In this document: piece after piece, positions 43,567 through 53,000 of the stretch | Numbering within the stretch: the stretch's first letter is position 1 | How the letters are laid out: each line of letters begins with the position of its first letter | DNA from: Pedobacter duraquae | GTDB taxonomy: Bacteria > Bacteroidota > Bacteroidia > Sphingobacteriales > Sphingobacteriaceae | DNA length: 64,000 nt | Assembly (NCBI RefSeq): GCF_004362245.1 | Contig: NZ_SNWM01000005.1 | Location: 62,001-126,000, forward strand | Direction of reading: 5' to 3' | Made by a program: the position numbers and the translations under genes | Notes under the pieces: model-generated | The model's database searches: none | What the model saw: the letters and a program-made list of their open reading frames with translations, nothing else | Told to the model about the DNA's origin: nothing

Positions 43567-44151
43567 ATGAAAATAAAATTGCTCATTTACGTAGGCTTAG
43601 TTTCTTGTCTGCTGACTTCCTGTACGGGAGAGGTGGCAACACCTAAACCGAGGGGATATTTTAATATCGAATTTCCAGAAAAGAAGTATCAGGCTTATAC
43701 AGGAGGCTGTCCTTTTACATTCGACTATCCAGTATATGCGCAGATGCAGCCAGACAGGGACCGTGGCGCACAACCATGCTGGAACAACCTTAACTTTGGT
43801 CAGTTTAACGGTCGGTTGCACTTGACTTATCACCCCGTCCATTCCGGCGCAGAATTTACTAAACTTGTTGAGTACGCACGTGAGCTGGCTTTTAAACATA
43901 CTGTTAAGGCAAATGCGATAGATCAAAAACTGATCAATTATCCAGACAAAAAGGTTTATGGCGTGTATTATGCTATAGAAGGTAATACGGCCTCTTCTGT
44001 ACAGTTTTTCTTAACCGACAGTGTACACAATTATTTTAGGGGAGCGCTGTATTTTAATGAGCGGCCACAGGCGGATTCTATCGCGCCTGTAGTTAAATTT
44101 ATAAAGAAGGACATCGATGTCATGATCAGTTCCTTTAAGTGGAAAAATTAA
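43567..44151 (+). CDS. gldD: Gliding-motility lipoprotein GldD
   Basis: The 194-residue lipoprotein has lipobox LLTSC (Cys19) and the GldD signature PKPRGYFNIEFPEKKYQ near 27-43, followed by CPFTFDYPVY and CWNNLNFGQFNGRLHLTYH. GldD is needed for gliding and the type IX secretion machinery in Flavobacterium. Many non-gliding Bacteroidota also carry it. No other gld gene is nearby; here it follows aroE with a one-base gap. Confidence 0.88.
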   Translation: MKIKLLIYVGLVSCLLTSCTGEVATPKPRGYFNIEFPEKKYQAYTGGCPFTFDYPVYAQMQPDRDRGAQPCWNNLNFGQFNGRLHLTYHPVHSGAEFTKLVEYARELAFKHTVKANAIDQKLINYPDKKVYGVYYAIEGNTASSVQFFLTDSVHNYFRGALYFNERPQADSIAPVVKFIKKDIDVMISSFKWKN

Positions 44152-44161
44152 TTTTTATCTA

Positions 44162-44800
44162 ATGATCAATATTAAGCAGTTTGCCTTTAATCCTTACCGT
44201 GAAAATACATACGTTCTTTTTGACGAAAGCGGGTCTTGTGTGATTATTGATCCGGGGATGTATGACGGCAACGAACAAAATGAATTTGTGAGTTTTATTA
44301 AAAGTGCTGGTTTAACGCCGGTATTGTTGCTAAATACGCACTGTCATATAGACCATGTTTTAGGAAATAAGTTTGTATTTGATAACTGGGGATTAAAGCC
44401 ACAGTTCAATCGTGGCGAATTGCCAATCCTGCAGGCTATCCCTGGCTATGCTCCGCAGATGGGAATGAACTATGAGTTGTCGCCAGAGCCTGAAGTTTTT
44501 CTGGGCGAAAGCGGGCAGGTATCCTTTGGTAACAGTATCCTTGATCTGATTTTTGCACCCGGACATTCTCCGGCGCACCTGTGTTTTTATGCTGAGGCCG
44601 ATGGTTTCCTGATTGGTGGCGATGTGCTTTTTTATAACAGTATAGGCAGAACAGACCTACCTGGTGGAAATCATCAGCAATTACTGAACAGTATTCGTGA
44701 AAACTTGTTTATACTTCCAGACGATACCAAAGTGTTCCCTGGTCATGGGCCATCGACTACGATCGGTTTCGAAAAACAGCACAATCCATTTTTGACATAA
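44162..44800 (+). CDS. Metallo-beta-lactamase fold hydrolase (glyoxalase II-like)
   Basis: The 212-residue protein has THCHIDH with His60, His62, Asp64 and His65, the binuclear metal motif, then APGHSPAHLCFYAE, IGGDVLFYNSIGRTDLPGG and the closing VFPGHGPST. This is the YcbL-like subgroup of the glyoxalase II family, which hydrolyses thioesters such as lactoylglutathione or a bacillithiol/other thiol conjugate. The specific thiol cannot be deduced. It is followed by the LolE-like permease with a 4-base gap. Confidence 0.88.
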   Translation: MINIKQFAFNPYRENTYVLFDESGSCVIIDPGMYDGNEQNEFVSFIKSAGLTPVLLLNTHCHIDHVLGNKFVFDNWGLKPQFNRGELPILQAIPGYAPQMGMNYELSPEPEVFLGESGQVSFGNSILDLIFAPGHSPAHLCFYAEADGFLIGGDVLFYNSIGRTDLPGGNHQQLLNSIRENLFILPDDTKVFPGHGPSTTIGFEKQHNPFLT

Positions 44801-44804
44801 GCTA

Positions 44805-46034
44805 TTGAATACCCCCTTTTATATCGCCAAAAGGTACCTTTTCGCCAAGAAGTCGACCAACGCTATCAATATCATTTCCACGATATCTATGGTTGGGGTA
44901 TTGGTGGGCAGTGCCGCGCTGATCATCATTCTGACAGTATTTAATGGCTTCGGGGAGATGGTGCTGAAGATGTTCAATACCATTACCCCACAAATCGTAA
45001 TTGCGCCAGTTAAAGGAAAGACCTTCGATCCTGGGTTGCCCTATTTTCAGCAATTGAAAAAGGACAAGCGTATTTATTCCTATACAGAGGTATTGATGGA
45101 AAACGCACTGCTTGTGTACAATAACAGGCAAAGTGTGAGTATGGTGAAAGGAGTGAGTGATAATTATCTTAGAAATAAAAGCCTGGATACAATCACAGTG
45201 CTAGGGAAATTTATCCTCCATAATAAGAATGGCAGTCAGGCTGTCATAGGTTCTGCCATCCAGAGTTACTTATATGTCAACGTGAACGATCCTTTTGTTC
45301 CTTTGCAGATCTTTTCACCAAAGAAAGACCTGGGAAAGGGCTCCATTATTCCAGGGCAGGACCTGACCATGAAAACTATTCCTGTGGCTGGAGTTTTTGA
45401 GGTTCAGCAGGATTTTGACAACCTTACCATTGTTCCCTTGGATTTTGCCAGGAAGCTTTTAGACGAACCCAAGGAAGTTTCTTCTATTGAGATCAACCTG
45501 AATAAGGGGCTTGACGCCGATGATTTTAAAGCGGTTTTAGAAGAAAAGCTTGGTGATCAGTTTTATGTAAAGAACAGAATCGAGCAAAACCAGATCCTTT
45601 ATAACATCCTCGGAACAGAGAAATGGGCTGTATATATAATCCTGACATTTATTGTCATTATTGCTATCTTTAACATCATAGGGTCCTTAACAATGCTTGT
45701 GTTGGATAAGCTAAAGGATATTGCAATTTTACGGAGCCTGGGCGCGGGAAAAACGTTTATAAAGCGCATATTCTTGTTGGAAGGCATGATGATTACCATG
45801 GCTGGCTGTGTGCTCGGTCTGGCTGTAGGCTTTTTATTCTGCCTAGGGCAGCAAAAATATGGATGGGTCAAAATGACACAGGACATCAGGCTGCCAAATG
45901 CCTATCCTATAGCGTTTAAATGGACAGATTTCCTGTTGGTGTTTATTACCGTATGTATATTTTCTTTTGTGGCATCAGCTTTGTCAGCAAGGTTGAGTGT
46001 GAAAAAGATTAATCACATAAATCAAGATCTATAA
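44805..46034 (+). CDS. FtsX/LolE-like ABC transporter permease, TTG start
   Basis: The 409-residue membrane protein has a first transmembrane helix near residues 22-47, a large periplasmic MacB-type domain (about 50-270), and three C-terminal helices (about 275-300, 320-345, 375-395), the FtsX/LolC/LolE plan. The first codon is TTG at 44805. A stop lies four codons upstream and the first ATG would cut into the conserved N-terminus (NTPFYIAKRYLFAKKSTNAI), so TTG is well supported. LolE-type proteins pull lipoproteins from the inner membrane with the ATPase LolD, which is not adjacent. Confidence 0.87.
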   Translation: MNTPFYIAKRYLFAKKSTNAINIISTISMVGVLVGSAALIIILTVFNGFGEMVLKMFNTITPQIVIAPVKGKTFDPGLPYFQQLKKDKRIYSYTEVLMENALLVYNNRQSVSMVKGVSDNYLRNKSLDTITVLGKFILHNKNGSQAVIGSAIQSYLYVNVNDPFVPLQIFSPKKDLGKGSIIPGQDLTMKTIPVAGVFEVQQDFDNLTIVPLDFARKLLDEPKEVSSIEINLNKGLDADDFKAVLEEKLGDQFYVKNRIEQNQILYNILGTEKWAVYIILTFIVIIAIFNIIGSLTMLVLDKLKDIAILRSLGAGKTFIKRIFLLEGMMITMAGCVLGLAVGFLFCLGQQKYGWVKMTQDIRLPNAYPIAFKWTDFLLVFITVCIFSFVASALSARLSVKKINHINQDL

Positions 46035-46036
46035 TT

Positions 46037-46414
46037 ATGAGAATCCTTAAAAATATAGCCTTCTTATTTGTTATCGCCATTGCTATTGCAGCCTGTGACC
46101 GTAAGTCTGGCACTGCAGAACATGACACTACGCGCGTGATTAAAGGACTATACAGTTTTGGACCCGAGGTGCATTCTTTTACAGACTGTGAGGAAGGCCG
46201 TGAATACTGGGTTGCCGATAGTGCCAAGACATTAGAACTTGCTTATAGTAACCTCCATTTTGAGAAACCCTATGAACCGGTATATATCGAGGTTGAGTGC
46301 CACTTTATCAAATCTGACAGCTTAAAGATTTCTGCAGACTATGATTCCACAATGGTGGTAACCAAATTACTTAAGCTGACAAAAGAGATTCCTGACGGTC
46401 CCTGCAATCAATAA
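46037..46414 (+). CDS. NlpE-like lipoprotein
   Basis: The 125-residue protein has a lipobox (AIAAC, Cys20) and an OB-fold-like domain with GREYWVADSAKTLELAYSN and PYEPVYIEVECHF, matching the C-terminal domain of NlpE-family lipoproteins. NlpE reports on envelope state in Gammaproteobacteria; here only the small domain is present. It directly follows the LolE-like permease and its final 7 bases overlap the convergent mqnD. Confidence 0.72.
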   Translation: MRILKNIAFLFVIAIAIAACDRKSGTAEHDTTRVIKGLYSFGPEVHSFTDCEEGREYWVADSAKTLELAYSNLHFEKPYEPVYIEVECHFIKSDSLKISADYDSTMVVTKLLKLTKEIPDGPCNQ

Positions 46415-47256
46415 TTATTTACATAAAGATTTCCAGTCAGCTTTGGGATGATCCCTTTAGCTTGTGCCATTTCAAAAAGTATATCGATCGCTTTTCTGCC
46501 TTCGGTTCCCAGATCAACAGAATATTTGTTGACATACAATTCAATGTGTTTGTACATTACCGCTTCATCCATAGCCTGAGCATGCTCTTTGATGAAATCG
46601 ATTCCTGATTTCGGATTAGCAAAAGCGTATGCCACCGATTTCTTCAATACCCTGTTTACCTTTTGCTGAACTTCCTGACTTAACTTTCTATTGATTACAA
46701 TTCCGCCCAGGGGAATTGCGCATCCAGTTAAACTTTCCCAGAAGTTACCGAGGTCAACAATTTTATGCAATCCTTTATCAGCGTAAGTAAACCTGTTTTC
46801 GTGAATAATCAAGCCGACATCTACCGTGCCGTCTATCAGCGCATCTTCGATCTCTGAAAACACCATTTCTACCTTATTCTGTAATTCAGGATATGCAATG
46901 CCAAGGAGGAAGTTTGCGGTGGTCAATTTGCCTGGGATAGCTACTTTAAGGGAGGTATTATTTAGCGTACCTGGTTGAAGGAACTTTTCATCTTTACAAA
47001 TCAGCAAGGGACCAACACCAAAGCCCAGTGCGCTCCCTGCATCGAGTAATGCATAGTTTTCGGCTACATGGGCGAAAGCGTGGAAACTTAGTTTGGAAAT
47101 ATCCAGCTGCGCCTTAAGCGCTTTCTGATTCAATGTTTCCACGTCATCGAAGAAGACTTCGAAGTCTAGTCCTTCAGTATCGATCTTATGGTGGATCAGG
47201 GCATCAAAAATAAAGGTGTCATTTGGGCAGGGAGAAAATCCAAGGCTTAATTTCAT
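46408..47256 (-). CDS. mqnD: 1,4-dihydroxy-6-naphthoate synthase
   Basis: The 282-residue MqnA/MqnD-type enzyme converts cyclic dehypoxanthine futalosine to 1,4-dihydroxy-6-naphthoate in the futalosine route to menaquinone. LGFSPCPNDTFIFDAL at the start is diagnostic of MqnD, followed by DISKLSFHAFAHV, GFGVGPLLI and DVGLIIHENRFTY. It lies 34 bases downstream of mqnB on the same strand, giving a small pathway operon. Confidence 0.92.
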   Translation of the reverse strand: MKLSLGFSPCPNDTFIFDALIHHKIDTEGLDFEVFFDDVETLNQKALKAQLDISKLSFHAFAHVAENYALLDAGSALGFGVGPLLICKDEKFLQPGTLNNTSLKVAIPGKLTTANFLLGIAYPELQNKVEMVFSEIEDALIDGTVDVGLIIHENRFTYADKGLHKIVDLGNFWESLTGCAIPLGGIVINRKLSQEVQQKVNRVLKKSVAYAFANPKSGIDFIKEHAQAMDEAVMYKHIELYVNKYSVDLGTEGRKAIDILFEMAQAKGIIPKLTGNLYVNNY

Positions 47257-47290
47257 GTGTCAAAAGTAGCAGATTTGTAGAGGTGAAAGG

Positions 47291-47920
47291 TTAGTCGTTT
47301 GTCAAAAAATCGATCGCCCAACTATTCAGGTTGGCGATTGCGAGGCCTATTTTCCAACTCTCGCGGTTGCGGGCTTCCACATAATTGGAAATACTGCGGA
47401 TCTGTACAACGGGAATGTTGAGCTGTTCGCCGGCATAAAAAACTGCGGCACCTTCCATACTTTCTGTAAGGGGATGGAAACGTTGTTCAATCTGACGGAT
47501 ACTATCCATGTTTCCATGAACGGTGTTGACCGTTATACCACTGCCAGTTAATAAATGGCCGGGAAGGGTAATTGGAGGTGTTGCGGATTGATAGGTGCTT
47601 TTTCCGAATCCTAAATCGGCAATAGGCAGAAAGCTGTCCCGGTCTTCAGCACCAAGTTCGGAGAAGGTTTCCGTAGTTACATGAACCAACTGCCCCAGTG
47701 GTACACTGTAGTCAAAGCAGCCTGCAATACCGAGGTTTAAGATTAGATCATAACTGTTGTTCAGCGTTCTACCCAGGGAAAATGCTGTTGCAGTCATACC
47801 AACGCCAGTTATAACGATATCGAAAACAGGAGTTTGAATGAAGTTTTCTTCAGGAAGTTCGAAATGCGCGAACAGCCTGTGCAGCTCGGCATGTGTGGCA
47901 GCAACAACAAGTGTTTTCAT
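47291..47920 (-). CDS. mqnB: Futalosine hydrolase
   Basis: The 209-residue nucleoside-phosphorylase-fold enzyme releases hypoxanthine from futalosine. Motifs are LVVAATHAE at the N-terminus, NLGIAGCFD near 84-92, TETFSELGAEDRDSF, ESMEGAAVFYAG with the purine-binding Glu residues, and SNYVEARNRESW. The ATG at 47920 is chosen since the family starts MKTLVVA; the longer frame adds 47 unrelated basic residues and would run into the divergent queD promoter. With mqnD it marks the futalosine menaquinone pathway. Confidence 0.9.
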   Translation of the reverse strand: MKTLVVAATHAELHRLFAHFELPEENFIQTPVFDIVITGVGMTATAFSLGRTLNNSYDLILNLGIAGCFDYSVPLGQLVHVTTETFSELGAEDRDSFLPIADLGFGKSTYQSATPPITLPGHLLTGSGITVNTVHGNMDSIRQIEQRFHPLTESMEGAAVFYAGEQLNIPVVQIRSISNYVEARNRESWKIGLAIANLNSWAIDFLTND

Positions 47921-47994
47921 GATGCTAAGATAAAATAGATTTTGCAGCATACCTTTCCTTTTGCCTTTAAACTTTCTACTTTGACCTTTCTGCG

Positions 47995-48002
47995 TATATT
48001 TG
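47995..48002 (+). promoter_or_regulatory. -7 box of the queD-folE-fabD run
   Basis: TATATTTG is an exact TAnnTTTG match 17 bases before the start codon at 48020. No well-spaced -33 element is evident. Confidence 0.5.
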
Positions 48003-48019
48003 TAGTCAATTCTTAAAAA

Positions 48020-48430
48020 ATGATTTATATAACCCGTAAAGAATCTTTCAATGCTGCTCATAAATTATCCCGTCCAGATTGGTCTCAGGATAAGAATAAT
48101 GAAGTATATGGAAAGTGTGCCAACCCAAACTGGCATGGGCATAACTATCAGTTATACGTAACCGTTAAGGGAGAAGTAAACCCTGAAACCGGCTTTCTGA
48201 TAGACTTAAAATGGTTGAAAGAAATTATTAACGTCAATGTAGTAGATAAGATCGATCATAGGAATCTTAACCTTGATGTTGATTTTATGGAAGGCATCCT
48301 GGCATCAACAGAAAATCTGGCTATTGCCATCTGGAATATACTTTTCCCACTTATTGAACAGGAGGGTGCGATCCTTCATGCGATCAAAATCTTCGAAACC
48401 GAAAATAACTCTGTAGAGTATTTCGGATAA
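48020..48430 (+). CDS. 6-pyruvoyl-tetrahydropterin synthase / 6-carboxytetrahydropterin synthase family
   Basis: The 136-residue T-fold protein has zinc ligands in FNAAHKL and HGHNY, with the catalytic Cys in CANPNWHGHNY, TGFLIDLKWLK, DHRNLN, and a C-terminal ETENNSVEYFG holding the pterin-anchoring Glu. It uses dihydroneopterin triphosphate, the product of FolE encoded 10 bases downstream. Whether it makes 6-pyruvoyl-tetrahydropterin or the queuosine precursor cannot be decided from sequence. Confidence 0.85.
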   Translation: MIYITRKESFNAAHKLSRPDWSQDKNNEVYGKCANPNWHGHNYQLYVTVKGEVNPETGFLIDLKWLKEIINVNVVDKIDHRNLNLDVDFMEGILASTENLAIAIWNILFPLIEQEGAILHAIKIFETENNSVEYFG

Positions 48431-48440
48431 TTAAAACACA

Positions 48441-49076
48441 ATGGACAAACACACACAGGATTTTACAGAAGAAGAAAACGAAGGATATATCAAGATCGAC
48501 CGTTATAACCAGGAAAAGATCGGGGCTATTGCTGCACATTATAAAGATATTTTAGTACAGATTGGTGAAGATCCCGAGCGCGAGGGATTACTCAAGACGC
48601 CAGAGCGTGTTGCTAAGGCGCTGCAGTATCTTACACATGGTTACGATACCAAGCCTGATGAAATCTTGCGTTCTGCAATGTTTAAGGAGGATTACAGTCA
48701 GATGGTAGTTGTTAAGGATATTGAGGTATACTCGATGTGTGAACACCACATGTTACCATTTTTTGGAAAGGCCCATATTGCCTATATCCCGAACGGACAC
48801 ATCGTTGGCCTCAGCAAAATTCCACGCGTGGTTGATGCTTTTGCCAGACGTTTACAGGTTCAGGAGCGTTTAACAAATGAGATCCGTGATTGCATACAGG
48901 AGACTTTAAATCCTGCCGGCGTTGCTGTTGTTATTGAATGCAGACACCTTTGCATGTCTATGCGCGGGGTTCAGAAACAAAACTCAGTAACTACTACCTC
49001 TGCGTTTACCGGACAGTTTGCAAAAGATACAACCAGGGCAGAATTTTTAAGACTAATTACGGCCAGTTTACACTAA
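48441..49076 (+). CDS. folE: GTP cyclohydrolase I
   Basis: The 211-residue enzyme converts GTP to 7,8-dihydroneopterin triphosphate, feeding folate, queuosine or biopterin synthesis. Motifs are EDPEREGLLKTPERVAKAL, YSMCEHHMLPFFGKAHIAY with Cys and His zinc ligands, VGLSKIPRVVDAF, and CRHLCMSMRGV with the second zinc Cys. The N-terminal 25 residues are acidic and variable. It lies between the PTPS/QueD gene and fabD, all on one strand. Confidence 0.94.
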   Translation: MDKHTQDFTEEENEGYIKIDRYNQEKIGAIAAHYKDILVQIGEDPEREGLLKTPERVAKALQYLTHGYDTKPDEILRSAMFKEDYSQMVVVKDIEVYSMCEHHMLPFFGKAHIAYIPNGHIVGLSKIPRVVDAFARRLQVQERLTNEIRDCIQETLNPAGVAVVIECRHLCMSMRGVQKQNSVTTTSAFTGQFAKDTTRAEFLRLITASLH

Positions 49077-49090
49077 CATTATTTTAATAC

Positions 49091-49966
49091 ATGAAAGCAT
49101 ATATATTTCCAGGTCAGGGGGCCCAGTTTTCGGGCATGGGTCAAGGCCTGTACACACAAAAGGCGGGAGCAGAACTTTTTGAACAAGCTAATGAGATCAT
49201 TGGATTCAGAATCAGCGATATCATGTTCTCGGGCTCTGAGGAAGAGCTTAAGCAAACCAACGTTACCCAGCCAGCTATTTTTTTACACTCGGTAATTTTA
49301 GCAAAATCTCTTGGTGCAGATTTTAAACCGGATATGGTTGCAGGGCATTCTTTAGGGGAATTTTCGGCACTCGTAGCGGCGTCAGCGTTGAGCTTTGAAG
49401 ATGGATTGAGGTTAGTGATTACTCGTGCGAATGCGATGCAGAAAGCCTGCGAGTTGCAGCCATCAACCATGGCCGCAATATTAGGTCTTGCAGACGATGT
49501 GGTGGAAAAAATTTGTGCAGAGATAGAGGAGGTTGTTGTAGCGGCGAACTACAATTGCCCAGGTCAGCTTGTTATTTCGGGCAGCATACCGGGTATTGAT
49601 GAAGCGTGCAGCAGATTAACTGCCGCAGGTGCCAAGCGTGCATTGAAACTGAATGTGGGTGGTGCTTTTCACTCACCACTTATGGAGCCTGCTAAAGTTG
49701 AGTTGCAGGCTGCCATTGAGGCAACAACCATCCTTTCGCCAGTTTGTCCGATCTATCAGAATGTTGATCCAAGACCAAATACTGATCCTGCTCAGATTAA
49801 GCAAAACCTGATTACCCAGCTCACAGGTGCGGTAAGGTGGACGCAAACAGTAGAACAGATGCTTGCTGATGGTGCCACAGAGTTTATTGAAGTGGGCCCG
49901 GGAAATGTACTTCAGGGGTTGGTAAAAAAAGTTAACAGAGCTGTTCAAACGGCTTCTGCGGGATAA
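49091..49966 (+). CDS. fabD: Malonyl-CoA:ACP transacylase
   Basis: The 291-residue enzyme loads malonyl units onto acyl carrier protein for fatty acid synthesis. FPGQGAQFSGMG at the start, the nucleophile elbow GHSLGEFSAL with Ser87, a conserved ARG-like loop (ITRANAMQKAC) and the catalytic His in GAFHSPLM are all present. It starts 14 bases after folE. No other fab gene is adjacent. Confidence 0.93.
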   Translation: MKAYIFPGQGAQFSGMGQGLYTQKAGAELFEQANEIIGFRISDIMFSGSEEELKQTNVTQPAIFLHSVILAKSLGADFKPDMVAGHSLGEFSALVAASALSFEDGLRLVITRANAMQKACELQPSTMAAILGLADDVVEKICAEIEEVVVAANYNCPGQLVISGSIPGIDEACSRLTAAGAKRALKLNVGGAFHSPLMEPAKVELQAAIEATTILSPVCPIYQNVDPRPNTDPAQIKQNLITQLTGAVRWTQTVEQMLADGATEFIEVGPGNVLQGLVKKVNRAVQTASAG

Positions 49967-50015
49967 ATTCCGAAAGATGCTTTAAGGAATAGTTTACATA
50001 TATGGTTAGATCAGT

Positions 50016-53000
50016 ATGAGTATTGGTGGTAAAATAAGATTTCTGTTACTGATCCTTGCGGTCTGCTGTATAGCTACGGCAATTTCCTTAAAGCATGCCA
50101 TTACCAAGAAAGATCTCCTGGCACATGAGGCTTCAATGTTGCAGGAGAACCTATCGGCCAAAGAGCGACTGGCAAGGAATTTCCTCGCCAATGATGCCGA
50201 GTTTGACAAGGCTAAACATTTTCATGCTAGCGACAGTCAGGCGCTCGCATTCATCGACGCTTATAGAGATAATGGTATTTATCTTCTGGTTTATGAAGAT
50301 CAGGAACTTCGGTTCTGGAGTGGATTCCGGACTTTCCCTTCGCGGCTGTCGGCCCTACGTGAAGGAAGTTCTTTTCTGCAATTCGCAAACGGCTGGTATG
50401 AAGTAATCAGGAAAACGAGGGACAACTACTCCGTGGTCTTTCTAATAGCCGTAAAAAACCAATATAATATTGAGAATAAGTACCTGAAAAATGAGATCAA
50501 CGTTTCGTTATCTCCTGCCAGGGCGCTTACATTGGCTAATTTCTCAGATACAGACGTAGTTGTTATCAAAGACCTTACGGGAAAGCTGCTGTTTGAGGTG
50601 AAGCTTTCGCCCAATTACGTAACGAGCATTTACGCAAAGGTTGAGGTCTGGCTGTGGATAGTAGGTCTTTTTAGCTTTTGCCTTTTTTTTAACGGCTTTT
50701 GTTCCTGGTTGGTGCAGCGCGGGAAACTGGCGTGGGGAACGGGATTAATAACGCTTTTCTTTGTTGCTGTGCGCTTGTCTGACCTTCATTTCGGCTGGTT
50801 TAACCATCAGTTTAATCTGGATGTTTTTGACCCGAAGGTATACGCGGAGAGTTTTCTGCTGCCTTCTCTTGGCGACTTCCTGCTGAACGTAATGGCGAGT
50901 ACCTGGGTGGTACTTTTTATTTATACCCATAAAGATAAATACAGACTTCCGCGGTGGTTAACGCGCAGTAAAATCAGTGGCATTATTTTTCATCTTTTCT
51001 GCCTGGCCTGCTTTGCGAGCCTGGGCTTTTTGTTTGATGATATTTTCTTCGGGTTGATTAATAACTCTAAGATCAACTTTGATATTACCAATATTGTGAA
51101 TCTGGGCTGGATTAGCTGGATCAGTATCATCATACTGTGCCTGGTCTGGTTTAACACGTATTTGTTTGCTGTGATATTGCTGAGCCTCACACTGCAGCTT
51201 AAGGTTACCAACCGGGAGCGGTTAGCGATATTTCTGTTCACCTTTGGATGTTATGTTGGTTATCGCCTTAGTATTGAGTTTACAGTATTCTTTATTGCCT
51301 ATTCACTATTTATCTTTATTGTAAGCTGGAACATTTATCTGCAGGAACATAAATTTCATGTATATATCTACGTGTTGATATTCTTTTGCCTTGCTTTCAT
51401 CTCGTCTATCAAATATCTAAAGTACAATGATATTAAAGAGCGCAATTACCGATATACTATAGCTCAGGAATTGCAATCTGCAGACGATCCTAAGGTTGTA
51501 AGCGCAATTGAAGGGGTTGAGAATGGAATCATCAACGATACTTCAATACCCAACTACTTCAAATCCGGAATAGGCGTAAAACATGTCTTGCTGGAAAACT
51601 ACATTGGTAAAAACTATCTGGATGGCTATTTATCCAAGTTTGAGTTTAACCTGTATGCCTATCCGTTCGGCATTGCCGATAGTACAGATGAGAAGGGGAA
51701 GCTTGCTTATTATAAGACTTTGGTGCGTTCTGGTTCTGTTAAGGTCTCCAATTATTTTTACAGGCTGAACGATACTTTTGGTTATCAGAATTATTTTGGA
51801 ATTATCCCTGTATTTAAAAACAGAGCACTTACCGGTACGTTGATCATTGAATTGAAATCGCAACAATACAATTATAACAGTCAGTTTCCAGATGTGCTGA
51901 TGGATGGCAAAATTAAAAGTGATGAGGATTACAGTAGCTACTCTTTCGCTTTTTACAACAGCGGAAAACTAATCAAGCAGTTCGGTAAATTTACTTACAA
52001 GCTCTCAAATATTGATTTTAAGGGAGATATAGAGACGCCGGTTTATTTTAGCGATGATAATTTTAACCATTTGGTATACATGCCGAGTAGCTCTAAGCTG
52101 ATTGTAATCAGTAAGGAAAAAGTAGGCTATGTAATGCGGTTAGCAACATTGTCTTTCTTCTTCCTGGTATTCATCCTTTTTGCAGTGATTTTATATATGC
52201 TGATTTGGACGGTCAAGAATATTGACGAGACTTGGGGTGGCTGGTTCAATATCAATAGATCACTGATTATTAACGCTAACAAAATTCTTTATAAAACAAG
52301 GATCCAGTTCTCCATTGTCCTGTCTGTGGTTGCCACATTATTAATTGTGGGCTGGACTACCTATTTCTACATCAGTGAGGAATACAAACAGCAACAGAAT
52401 GAATTTATGCGGGATAAAGTACGTAAAGTACAGCTGTCTTATGAGAAACAGATCTTTAACACCGGAGTTCCTGCAGTGACAGAGCAGAGTATCGTGACAT
52501 TCAATCAGTTTGCGGATGTAAATGCGGCTTACCTGAATCTGTTTGATGTTAAAGGGAACCTGCTCTTTACATCCTTGCCGAAGTTATACGAATATGGGAT
52601 TATTGGTAATAAAATGGGATCAAGGGCATATATCTATCTGCATCAATTGCAGCGATCGGAATATGTGAATCCCGCGGAGCGTATAGGGGATTTTACCTAT
52701 TCGGCGGCTTATGCACCGATAAGAAATTCCCGTAATGAAACTGTGGCCTATATTGGTTTGCCCTATTATGGTAATGAGACCGATTATCAGGCTAAGATCA
52801 ACCTCTTCGTTAATACGTTGATCAACATCTATGCGCTTGTGTTTGTAGGTATAGGTATCCTGGCAGTATTTTTAGCCAACCAGATTACCAGTCCACTTAC
52901 GTTTATTCAGGAAAGCATCAGGAAGACTAAGCTTGGACAGAAAAATCAGCCAATACAGTGGTCGCGCCACGATGAGATCGGCTCCCTGATTAAGGAATAC